DNA from: Amoebophrya sp. A120
Taxonomy: Eukaryota; Sar; Dinophyceae; Syndiniales; Amoebophryaceae
Length of the DNA stretch: 64,000 bases
Assembly: GCA_905178155.1 (NCBI GenBank)
Contig: CAJINV010000009.1
Coordinates: forward strand, 248,001 to 312,000
Reading direction: 5' to 3'
The notes under the pieces: generated by a model
What the model was told of the DNA's origin: nothing
Databases searched by the model: none
What the model saw: the letters and a program-made list of their open reading frames with translations, nothing else
In this document: positions 19,917 through 30,027 of the stretch, piece after piece
Numbering within the stretch: position 1 is the stretch's first letter
How the letters are laid out: each line of letters starts with the position of its first letter
Made by a program: the position numbers and the translations under genes

Positions 19917-22076
19917 ATGCCATCGCTCGACGATCCTGAGCCGGGAAGTCTGGAACCGGGCGTTCCGGACGACACCGGGGCTGCGCTCATGGATAGTGGT
20001 GCCAACGAAGAAGAAGTTCCAGAGGGAGGAGGTGAAAGCGAACAGCTTGTCGCAACAGATCAATCCGGCGGTATCCAGCCTGCTTTCCCCGCAGCGGCAA
20101 CCAAGCAAAGCCTTCACGGCGTGCCGCGGGAGCAGCACCTGGAAGTTGCGAACAAGGTCCTCAACCCTCTGGACCCTTCCATCGAAGACCGGCACCAGAA
20201 CCTGAAGCGCAAAATCAGCGACCTGATCTCTTTTCGTGAGGAACGGGCGAAATCCGCCTACAGCTACGAGCAGTTCCGCGCGAGCATGGAGGAGCACAAG
20301 AATAGCGTCGACATTACGCAGTTGCGCAGGGAGATGGAAGGGATCAAAAACGGCTACCACCCGCCGACCTTAGACGAAGACGGGCGGATCTCCCCGAGTA
20401 AGGCCGACCACGAGCACTTGGAGGCGAAAATGCAGCAGAAGTTCGAGTATCTGCGGCAGAAGATGAACACGAATTCGAACGTGCAGTTTCAGCAGTTGGA
20501 GGATCTGAAGGGGAAGTTGGACGACACCTTTTCCGAGTCGCGGCTCTCCCGGCTTATCGAGCAACTGATCGACATGCACCTGCACAAGGCCTTCTGTCTC
20601 CTCTTCGAAGAGTTCCAACAGTCGGTGCAGATGCGGGGTCGTTCCACCTTCACGGGTTCTGGTTCATCTTCACTCGACGGAAATTATAATCGGCCTTCGG
20701 GAATTATGAAAAGAATGACGAAACATGATGAACTGGTGAAGAAGAACTACAATCTTCCCGACGGGCTCCCCGGTTGGTTCTTCCAGCGAAAATATAGAAA
20801 TGCGCAGAAAAGAGCTGAGGAACCTGCGGTTGGCAAGAAATTTTCAGACGGCCTGCCGGGGTGGTTTTTCCAGCGAAGGTACAGGAATGCGAAAAATGCA
20901 GAAGATCCTGATCAGCAGGAAGCAGGTCGTGCTGCCGGCATAATGATAAACGAAGATGACTCGGTGTCCAAGTTGGAAGCCACCGAAGGAGCAGATGACC
21001 AGCACGCATACGACCCGGAGGGAACCGTCATCGAGCTTGAGGGGACGGTCCTGCCGAACGAGCATGTGAATAATGCTGCTAGTAAATACACGACCATGGA
21101 GAATTACCACACGCCAAGTCAACAAGAACCAGGAGCGAATATTAAGACGTCAACACCAGCACCCCCGCCGGCGACGAAGCACGAATGGAAGCAGGGTTTG
21201 CAAGCGATGATTCGGTCGAGCGTGGAAAATTACTTGGCGAACAGTCAGGAAGCGGGGGTGATGATGAAGGAAGAAATTGCCCGGATCGTCACGGACGCGG
21301 TGGAAGCCAGGTTGGACGAGCTTCTGAACGCCGGCGGTGGCGGGGACCAGTCCAGGAAAAACTCTTCCAGGGTAGCGAATGTCGCAGGAGGTGAAGACGC
21401 ACTCGCGAATAGCGACGCTGATGGTGATGGAGGAACACAGGAAGAGCCAAACACCGGCGACGGCGAAGTAGAAAACGGCAACGGGGCGGAAGATGCTGGT
21501 GACCGAGAAAATCAAGCCGAAAATAAGAACAGTACTATCGGTGGGGAAACCTCGAAACCGCAAACTGTCGCAGAGCGATTGAGCTACCCGACGAACGAGC
21601 TGCAAAACCTGCAGACGCAGATGAAGACGCAATACGACGACGGAACGATGGTGGCGACCATGGAAGACATAGACGTCACGCTGACCAGAAAGGTCATGGT
21701 CCTTGGCGAGGAAGTTGTCAAGTTGCAGCAGCACCAACTGTCCCAGCAGAAGATTCTAGTCGCGCAGGAAAAAACGATTCTGAAACTGCTCGAACTGTTG
21801 GAGGAAAGAGAAATAAATGGAGGTGACGCAGCCGCAAGTAGTGCGAGTGCCTCTACCGATTTATTGAAGAAGTTCGACTACAAGGCGGTGCTGAAGTCCG
21901 TCGCGAAGCTGGAGGAGGACAAAGAAGGACAGTTCAATATACTGGCGGTGAAGCAAGAACAAATGGACGACCGATTGACGCATCTGGAAGAGGAGCTGCT
22001 CGCTGGAGGTGCTGTGGTCAGCTCGGGGCCTGCTGGTGGGGGCCAAGACGCGGACGGCGCCGCTGCCGAAAAATGA
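19917..22076 (+). CDS. Coiled-coil protein with a duplicated PGWFFQR motif
   Basis: Single frame of 719 residues from an ATG in context AAAAATGCC. Residues ~85-230 are charged and heptad-like (ISDLISFREERAKSAYSYEQ, QLEDLKGKLDDTFSES), and the C-terminal ~130 residues (VMVLGEEVVKLQQHQLSQQK, LEEDKEGQFNILAVKQEQMD) form a second coiled coil. Between them a short motif occurs twice: DGLPGWFFQRKYRNA and DGLPGWFFQRRYRNA, about 36 residues apart. The middle also has acidic Gly/Asn-rich disorder. No transmembrane segment or enzyme motif is seen. It is most likely a structural or scaffold protein; I do not recognise a family. Confidence 0.75.
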   Translation: MPSLDDPEPGSLEPGVPDDTGAALMDSGANEEEVPEGGGESEQLVATDQSGGIQPAFPAAATKQSLHGVPREQHLEVANKVLNPLDPSIEDRHQNLKRKISDLISFREERAKSAYSYEQFRASMEEHKNSVDITQLRREMEGIKNGYHPPTLDEDGRISPSKADHEHLEAKMQQKFEYLRQKMNTNSNVQFQQLEDLKGKLDDTFSESRLSRLIEQLIDMHLHKAFCLLFEEFQQSVQMRGRSTFTGSGSSSLDGNYNRPSGIMKRMTKHDELVKKNYNLPDGLPGWFFQRKYRNAQKRAEEPAVGKKFSDGLPGWFFQRRYRNAKNAEDPDQQEAGRAAGIMINEDDSVSKLEATEGADDQHAYDPEGTVIELEGTVLPNEHVNNAASKYTTMENYHTPSQQEPGANIKTSTPAPPPATKHEWKQGLQAMIRSSVENYLANSQEAGVMMKEEIARIVTDAVEARLDELLNAGGGGDQSRKNSSRVANVAGGEDALANSDADGDGGTQEEPNTGDGEVENGNGAEDAGDRENQAENKNSTIGGETSKPQTVAERLSYPTNELQNLQTQMKTQYDDGTMVATMEDIDVTLTRKVMVLGEEVVKLQQHQLSQQKILVAQEKTILKLLELLEEREINGGDAAASSASASTDLLKKFDYKAVLKSVAKLEEDKEGQFNILAVKQEQMDDRLTHLEEELLAGGAVVSSGPAGGGQDADGAAAEK

Positions 22077-22645
22077 TCATGGACAAATAGCCTCTTTAGG
22101 CTGAGGAACTGTTTCCGAATTGTTCGTAGCAATCTCCTCCGCGCCTTGTGGTAAAATAGCTTTAGCTCCTCTTCCTTCTATGAGTCAGCTTGCAACATGA
22201 ACACGAAAGAAATAAAGCTTAAACTCTTTCATTTGCAAGCGTCATGTTGTTCATTTTCTCGTACTTCAGCAGCTGTGTCGTTCGCAATCGCACTCGCGCG
22301 TTCTGAGCCAAAGCTTGGTGGTTGCCAGGTATTGTGTGACCATCTTTGTGCTGATGCTAAAAGCAAAAAGAGATGTTGATGTGCCACCAGGCGTAAAGAC
22401 ACGACAGAGAGACGAGAGATGGTGAGTTGTCGATATCGCAGCGTGGTTGTCGAAGTTCTAGGACATAATTTTTGCAAATCTCGGAGTTGTGAGTCTCAAT
22501 GGCGAATGATAAGTGATGGCCTGCTCTACATAGTAGAAGAAGTATTAAGAGTTACAACAGTTACCTTGTGTGACTGTATTCATTGAAGCGCCACCCCTTT
22601 GGCAGAGTGGGTGTACGTAGTTGTCATCTGGCATCACACGAGGAC
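22077..22645. other. Spacer, nothing recognised
   Basis: 570 bp, no supportable gene. The frame continuing upstream of the U-box gene starts with TTG, not ATG, and is probably 5' UTR. Confidence 0.5.
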
Positions 22646-25600
22646 ATGTGCGAAATCGAAATGCAAACCAGGACGGGCCGTAGTGCTGCCGAGGTTGTCC
22701 TCGAGAGCGGCGAGAATACCGCCGTGTTGCAGCAGGCAGAGGAAAATCAAGCGGCCTGCTCCCCGCGGGCCCGATCCAGCACTGCAGATTCTCTGTCCAC
22801 TTCGTGCTCCAGTGCATCCGAAGTTTGTAACTCGGATGAGGATTCCAACAGCATTGATGACGACCAGGATCAGGACCTGCTTTTTTGCCCCATCACCATG
22901 GAGCTCTTCCGGGATCCGGTGGTGATTGCCAGCGGGAACACGTATGATCGTGTAGCCATCGAGCGGCATTTCAAGGCGGGCAACGTCAAGGACCCGCTCA
23001 CCAACCAGGAACTGCCGTCGTGTTTCATGATCACGAACTGGGACAAGAGGCGCCAGGTACTTCGGGGTAGGTTTTTGTGCACGCGTGTTTGATAATTTGA
23101 TTTTTTCGAAATTTTTTTCTTGAGCATACCTCCATAGCCAGAAGACAGAAGATGAATCGCTCACCCTCACAGGTCCAGCAATACCTGGAGAAGAAGGGCC
23201 CCAGTTTTGTCCCGGAGGGCTGGGAATCCCGCCAACTGGCCTCTGCGGAGACCAAAGTGGTTGTCGCGAGCCGCGCGAACGCGATTGCGGGTACCAGTAG
23301 TGGAACTCGCACGACAAGCCTAGATTGGTACGTCGTGGTGCTGTACACGCTTTGTGCGGTGCTGGTTGGCTTCTCGCTGCAGACGTTCGCCTCGGTGACG
23401 CTCGTAATCCGCTACCCGACCGGAACGAACAGCGGCCAGCAGTTCCTCGCACCCAGGGACCAAAGCCAGCGGGACAGCCTCAGCGTGAACATGCGACGGG
23501 CGGGAAACTCGTTGCTGTCGGCGTTCTATCGGGTGAACCACAACGGGATCCACGAAGACGAAAGCGCTGAGTACGAGCCGGAGACCAGCGAAGCGAACGA
23601 AAATGAGTTCTACCAAAACGACAACTTAGAACGACGCGCAGCTTCGGGTAGGTCTTTCGAATTCGACACTGCGAGCGATTTCGCGGTCCGCGAGAATTCT
23701 TATCTCCACGAAATCCTGTTCAGCGAAGCGACCATCGAGACAAATGGCGCAATCGGACAATCGATTCTCAGTACCAACTTTACAAGGTCTCTTGCAGAGG
23801 ACGAAGCCGATGAGGACCATGAACAGCATGGTACTTCTTCTACAACAACACCGGATGTCGATTTCCAGGAAGACATCGTCACCGCGTACTCTGCTGAAAG
23901 CAGCCACCCCTTTCTCGAGAATCCCGTCCACATTGCCGCGCACTTTCTGCTCGACCACGGTGATTCGCCGCATTTGGTTAATTTCGCCTTGAGTTACTTG
24001 AATCAACTGCCGGACATGGTGTTCAACGCATTCTTGCTTGGGTTGGAGGAAGCGGGTAACGAAGAAAACACGGCCGCAGCTGCAAAAAGACCTTCAACTG
24101 TAGTTCCAGTTCCAGTGTCACCGGTCACAGAAAAGGAGGAGAACGCTCAGCCTGTGCCGCAAGCCACGTCGGCTTCTCTACTGTCGAGAAGGAACACGGT
24201 CGCGATGCGGTCAGGGCGGGAAAGTTCTGTCTACAATCAAGAACAGTCGCAGCCGAGGCCGAGCAACATGACTACAACTCCGGCGCTTCTCGAGAACGAC
24301 GCCCTCCCCGCGATTGAAGTCGCGGCGAGCGGAGAACAAAACCTCGCTACGGTAGTTCCCACAACCGTTGCTGACAACGAGATGGACAAGAGCATTGCCG
24401 ATTGGATCGATGAGGTGGTTGAAACGAAACTTTTCTCGGCGATGGAGCGGTACGGCTTGACTACCAAAGAGGTCGCCGTTGTGACCTGGAGAAACGCGAC
24501 GCAGGCAGGGCGAGGGTTCGAGCAAAACCGATCTTCCCTTGTTTCCTTCGAAGCAGAACAAGACGATCTGGATCATGAATCGACCGCGACCGAGATTCCT
24601 TCTGACAGTGAGGCTGCTCTACAAACAGCCGCCCACGGAAATGGCCCGCGTACGATCCTGGATGCATTCGCGGACCAGATGGCCGGAAAGAAGGGACAAC
24701 ACTACAAGAAATACGAGAAAAAAACGGCAACACGAGAAAAAACGTCTTCTCGCGATGCAGCATCTTCAGACCCACCTCTGATTTCCGCTGCATTCACACC
24801 GTTCGAGAAGCAACTCGCAGCCCGGTCGGACTTGTACTTCAACGTGCCGATTTCCCACATGGCCCACGCTTTTGTGACCGGAAACAATCCTTTCGCGCAG
24901 GCAGCAGTCACAACTACGGAAAAAAAGAAGAAATCGAGCTGTCCAGCCCGGTGGTGCGGAAACATGTTCGAAAACTACAACGGGAAAAAGAAAAAGCAGG
25001 ACAATAAAGCACGGGGTCAAGAACATCATGAACGAGTAGACAACAGCTTCAACATCGTGCCGTCCAGCCAGAATGGGTGGGGAGTCGTCGTCCCCAACGG
25101 AGCATCGTCATACTCGCACCAGTCGTACTACTCGGATTCCGCTCCTACCGTAGTCGTGTCTGGACGCGGAGAAGACGCGGGAGACCACGTCATTCTGAAC
25201 AAGAAGACAATGACTATGAAGCCCATCCTTCTTCAGGCTTCGATTCAGAACCGAGAAGACTCGTATCGGAGATTGATCGAACATGTGATCTTTGAGCAGG
25301 TCGGGAAGTGGATCCCGGAGAACCTTTCGATGGTGGCAGATGTTCTCGCACTTTCGGTTCGTGATCTACAACAAGTGGAGAATGCGACAGCAGCCTCGGG
25401 GGCCCCGTTTCTACACGTAGGACATGACGTAGACGTTGCAGAAGAATACAATTACAAATTTTGGTCCGTTTACATCAAGACAATTCATTCCTCTTCACGA
25501 CCGGACGAGCAGCAACGAAAACTTCTCGCGCAGCAAGACGGGGAGAAGAAAAAGTTTTTCGGCGGTAAAATCCGGATGCGGGCACCGGTCGAAGCTTCTT

Positions 25601-25977
25601 CCCCGCGACCGGAGCGGCGCCCCAGCAACTACATCGAAAGTGCGGCCAGAGTTGCTGTACCGCACTCCATGTTCTGGCGCGGACTCGCCAACAGTCTCTC
25701 CATCATGCATCGGTTCGCAGCCCACCCAACACTGTTGACGTGTTTGAGTCAGAAGACGGCGGACTTTCTGACCAAAATTCAGCACTTCGCGACAACGTGG
25801 AGAAAAATGGTGATGGTAACATCCATTGCGGCTGATGCGGAGGGAGTTGTTCCTGATTCTCTTTTCAACTCGCGCAGCGGACACTATGCGGACCTAGTGT
25901 TGGAACTGGTGCGCGCTGTGCAGGAACGCCGGGAGCTGAGCTGTGGGCGGATTTGTGGAACCTGCATCGCACAGTAG
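22646..25977 (+). CDS. Membrane-anchored U-box E3 ubiquitin ligase
   Basis: Exon 1 22646-23056 and exon 2 23173-25977, joined across a 116-nt GT-AG intron (GTACTT...CCTCACAG) in phase 0, give 1071 residues. Residues ~76-145 form a U-box: LLFCPITMELFRDPVVIAS, GNTYDRVAIERHF, DPLTNQELPS, then NWDKRRQ-VQQYLEK across the splice. The U-box recruits ubiquitin-charged E2 enzymes through a RING-like fold without zinc. At about 188-215 a hydrophobic segment (DWYVVVLYTLCAVLVGFSLQ) predicts one transmembrane helix, so the U-box would sit on a membrane face. The remaining ~850 residues are long and mostly acidic or Ser/Thr-rich, with helical patches (ENPVHIAAHFLLDH, LVNFALSYLNQLPDMV) and basic Lys-rich runs. 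I recognise no substrate-binding domain. The start is the first in-frame ATG. Confidence 0.85.
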
Positions 25978-27105
25978 CGAAAAGAACGACCTACCACTAC
26001 AAGAATTTGCAGCCAGTTTGATTCCAAGAAATATGTAAACCAACAAACTTTGACATTCTTCAAAATTAACTAAAATTGATGTCGCACTCGGCAATTCGCA
26101 CTCAGCATACCTATACCAAGGAAAGTGTAAGCGAGGACGAAAGCCGCAATGTAAAATACTGCCACTGGCACTGCAGCTGTTTCTGTTTGTGTTTTGTAAG
26201 CCATCCAGTTCATCGCAATGTATAATCCCAGACTTTCAAAAATTTGTAGTGCACCCTCCTGTACTGATGCCACACCTGTACAAACAAGAGCAAGACAAAA
26301 ACTTGACGCCTGAAGATTGTCCTATTGTCGTTCAAAACTCAACTCATTGTATCTCTCTTGAGATGACAGAGACCTCTCACTTATGTAAAAAATATAGACC
26401 ACGAGCACGTCAGTATGAATCTACGAAGCCTGCGTTTGTGCCAAGTAAAGCTATGTATCAACTGCTAGCAATCTGAATGTCAATGTACCGAAATCAACTA
26501 TGCTCTTTCTATGTATCTGCTGTTCTTTGTAAACCTAAACCGTCGTCGCCGGCGATACTTGTACCACTATACAGCTACTCCTACTTCTACTTGTAAAAAA
26601 AACTATTCTCTGCATCCGCTCTTTCTAGATCCATCGAAAAGAGTGCCGACTGGTGGCGCTCGTATGCTTTCATGCAAACCCTTTGCCTATTCGTATTCTT
26701 ATTCAAATAGTGTTCGCTTCGATGCACACTCTCGTGGCTTTTTGGTATCATGGTTTTCCTTTCGGTTCCTACTCCGATCAGCAGATCAAAAAATCTTCAA
26801 AAATTCCTCGGATCCGTCATCAATATTAATTTGTCCGAAACTACAAGTTGCTTGCTTTTTCTGGAATTTATTTTGCACTTGTACTTCGGTTTGCTTTTTT
26901 CCTTTGCGTTGTGACCCGCCACAGTCTCGGATCTCGTCTGGGTAACTTTATTTTTGTTACTCGAGTACTTTCTCGAGCCCCACTGGCACTCATACACTTT
27001 CCAGCGAGACGTCGCGCCTTCGTCCTTCTTGTAGTTTAGTAGCTCTAGATAGATGTAGCATTGCTAGAGCTCGTACTCGTTCAGCACACACCCCCGAGGC
27101 CCATC
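25978..27105. other. Spacer, nothing recognised
   Basis: About 1.1 kb, AT- and pyrimidine-rich, with short non-coding frames on both strands only. Confidence 0.5.
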
Positions 27106-29058
27106 ATGATGGATCCGCCTCCCGAGCAAAATAGAGTTCCAGGTGGGACACACATGCAATCAGTAGAAGCCTTCGTTAATCCCTCGCCACTGCAGCGTGA
27201 CCACCAACCCAGTCGCAGTTCTTCTTCCTCAAAGTACAAGGAAACCAAACGCGTCGATGCGAGCGACTTTGGGAAGTCGGTCGCGAGCGGGGCGGTATCC
27301 GGGTTCGCAGTAAAGACACTTACCGCGCCACTGAGTCGAATGACGATCTTGCTCCAAGTAACGCCGCCCACGGCAGCGGGTGTTCCTCGTGGTGCAGCTA
27401 CGTGTGCGACCGGAAAACAACTTCCAACCTCTCCGATCTTGACCGGAACAAATCCCAGTTCCTCTTCGACCAGCGGTCTGAACAAGCCAACGAGCGTGAA
27501 ACTGGGACCTGCCATATCAAAATGGAAAATCCCCCCACCCCATATCAAAACGAAATTTCTGATGCTGGATTTGCGTACACAAATCAGGTTTGTCTTGCAG
27601 TAGGGGACTGCAGGCCGATATCATGCCACTGCGCAGAGGTTTTGGCCTAGGCGCTTAGCATGGGGAACGCCTATGCTGTAGGACCAACAGCATTACAAAC
27701 CGCCTGCATAATGGGGCGGAGCGGATGCCGTTGCTTTCTTGCAAGACAGACACGATTTGTGGTCACGAATCAGCATCGCAAATTTTTTGAGGCGTTCCTT
27801 TTCGATATGGGGAGGGGGGATTTTTCCTTACAATATGCCACATCAGCAGGCACGACCATAGTACAACAGAAGCCTGGCTCGACCACAAACTTCGTCCCCA
27901 CGGGGTCCCTGGACTTGCTGCGGAAAGTTGTGCAGCAGGAGGGTGTCACTTCCTTCTGGAAGGGAAATTGGACCAGTATTCTGCACAAAGGACTACTGAC
28001 AGGCTTAAACTACGGATTGTTCGAGACAATCAAGAACAGCCTGCGTCCGATTTGGAGATCCGATACAGACCCCGGGTTTCTTGCACGAACGGCGGCAGGG
28101 TACGAAGAGTTAGAGTCCTCCCTCTGGAAATGTTCAATGGTTGTTAAAGGTTTGCATTTGCAATTTGAAAATATGACTTTTTCGATACCGCTTGATTTCG
28201 TCCAGAAACTTCTATAATCCAATGTGCCGCGTCTTCAAGCGCAAGTGCAACCTTTAGTATACATTCCGGAAGAACTAGTTGTACTACGGTAGGAAAAATT
28301 GTCACACAAACAAAAGGTTTCTCGCGAGCTCGGTTTCCTTGACCATCGCCTACCCCTTCGACCTTATGCGCACCCGGTTGGCCTGCGAGCAGAGAAACTA
28401 CCACCTCTCGGTCCCCACTGGTCAGCAGTGGCTGGGCGTTTACCGGGATGTGGTCAAGACGGAAGGACCACGTGCGCTGGTTCGCGGGCTCCCGTGTACG
28501 CTGTTGTGTCAGGGACTCAATGTCGGGCTCAATTTCGGCATTTACGAGACGCTCAACGTCTATCTTTTGCGGTACAGAATTGTAGCACTGTGCCTGCGTG
28601 TGTTGATCTTTCAGTACTCTTTTTGGAACAGTACCGAGCAAGCAAAGTCTTTTCTTTTTGCGAAAATTTGGGATGAACATTTTATCGCGACATACGATGC
28701 ATTTTATCGCGACATACGATGGTCAGTCTCCATAAATTGAAATTCTACCACCTTCTACAGCGAGCAGCATACCCGAACTACATTCCTAGAAACCATGGGT
28801 TGTGGGGCCGTCGCAGGGATCACTGCCTCAACTCTGGTGCAGCCTTTGGACCTGATCCGCCGGCGCCAGCAGATGAGCAACGAGAGCTGGACGGTGCTCC
28901 AGTGGGGTCGGCATGTTGTGCAGAGCCACGGACTGCGGGGGCTGTACCGGGGCTTGGTTCCTGAACTGCTGAAAGTCGCGCCAGCAGTGGGGCTCAACTT
29001 TTATATTTACGAATGGATGCGACAAGAAGTGTTTCAGACCAAAGTACATCCAAGATGA
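27106..29058 (+). CDS. Mitochondrial carrier family (SLC25-like) protein
   Basis: Exons 27106-27514, 27841-28099, 28317-28571 and 28761-29058 total 1221 nt (406 residues), every junction in phase. Introns 2 and 3 are GT-AG; intron 1 is an introner element. All three tandem repeats of the carrier fold are present: SGAVSGFAVKTLTAPLSR in repeat 1, SVSLTIAYPFDLMRTRLA in repeat 2 and TASTLVQPLDLIRRRQQM in repeat 3, each followed by the even-helix pattern (VTSFWKGNWTSILHKGLL; ALVRGLPCTLLCQGLNVG; LYRGLVPELLKVAPAVG). Such proteins exchange metabolites across the inner mitochondrial membrane. The APL context in repeat 1 recalls the ATP-Mg/phosphate and CoA carrier group, but the substrate is not assignable. 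Repeat 1 lacks the acidic and basic residues of the Px[DE]xx[KR] signature (P-L-S-R-M-T). A Ser/Thr-rich insertion of ~50 residues after helix 1 is unusual. Confidence 0.88.
27515..27835 (+). mobile_element. Introner element 6 (intron 1 of the carrier gene)
   Basis: 321 bp flanked by the exact 5-bp duplication TGCCA (27510-27514, 27836-27840). The termini are inverted: left TATCAAAATGGAAAATCCCC, right GGGGGGATTTTTCCTTACAA followed by TA. Precise removal restores GGA CCT GCC ACA TCA. The C-rich block just inside the end relates it to the elements at 2269 and 5278. Confidence 0.85.
28679..28722 (+). repeat. 22-bp tandem duplication in intron 3 of the carrier gene
   Basis: Two adjacent units of attttatcgcgacatacgat plus two bases (28679-28700, 28701-28722), differing only in the last base. 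It lies inside the GT-AG intron at 28572-28760. Confidence 0.85.
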
Positions 29059-30027
29059 CAGTTTTTGCGTTTTGCATACCATGAGATTTTTTGTCGTCGC
29101 ATTCTGACATCTCCGTTTTTGACGTGATTGCGATTTTAGTATGCGCACCTCTATGTATCATAGATACAGATACTACGCAACATCTATCACGCATTCTCAG
29201 TAAAGTTTTCGTTGTTGCTGTTGCCATTTCTTTGCTACTGGATGGAAGTAGTAAGTTCGCAATTTCGGTGGATGTTCATCGTTTTCTGTGACACAACTCT
29301 GTGCACCGGTACTTACCATTTGTTGTTTCGGTCGAAAGGGCAATCAGTCACAGACATGGCCATCGGTTTCAGTTCTTGTGAATCTCAGGTGAATTATCGG
29401 TCGTTTGCTACACAGGTAAATCAGTTTTCGTACACATACCGTGCTTTGCTTCGGTTCCTTCTGCGGTAGTACTCTCTTTCTGTTTTCCTCTCGTCCAGGC
29501 ACTTTTGTCTCGTACTTGTAGTCGTAGCTGTACCCCTTCGTACTTGTACACGCTACGGTGCGGTCGTCAATTGATACGTAAGTTTTTATCTTCTAGCTAT
29601 TTTGATAAACGTCGTTCATCACAATCACAAAAATCAATTGCAGCCTGGGCGAAGGCTCACCCCAAGAAATTAAAAACCCCATTCATGTACTGCTTATTCC
29701 CCCTTACTCCATTTCCCAAATCAAGTTGTGAACTGACACTAGACAATTTTCCGCTGACTTTTCCCATGTGGTGTAAGTGTCGTGTGGTTTCGTTCTCTGT
29801 TCCTCTGTCTGTAACAACTAGACCCTCGTATCAATAGTGCACCAGCAGGAGCTGACAATTCATGGTTAAGCTTCAACTTCAATTGAAGTAGAATGGCAAT
29901 GGCCTATGCTTCGGCCACGTGCCAGCCACGTGAAGGAAGGCTCCGGAGGAACACCGAGGGGGCGCAATGGTGAACAAACCTGCGACGTCTTAAAACAGAG
30001 CAGCTCTCGGGGAGAAGGACGAACGCC
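29059..30027. other. Spacer, nothing recognised
   Basis: About 970 bp without a supportable gene; short frames only. Confidence 0.5.
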
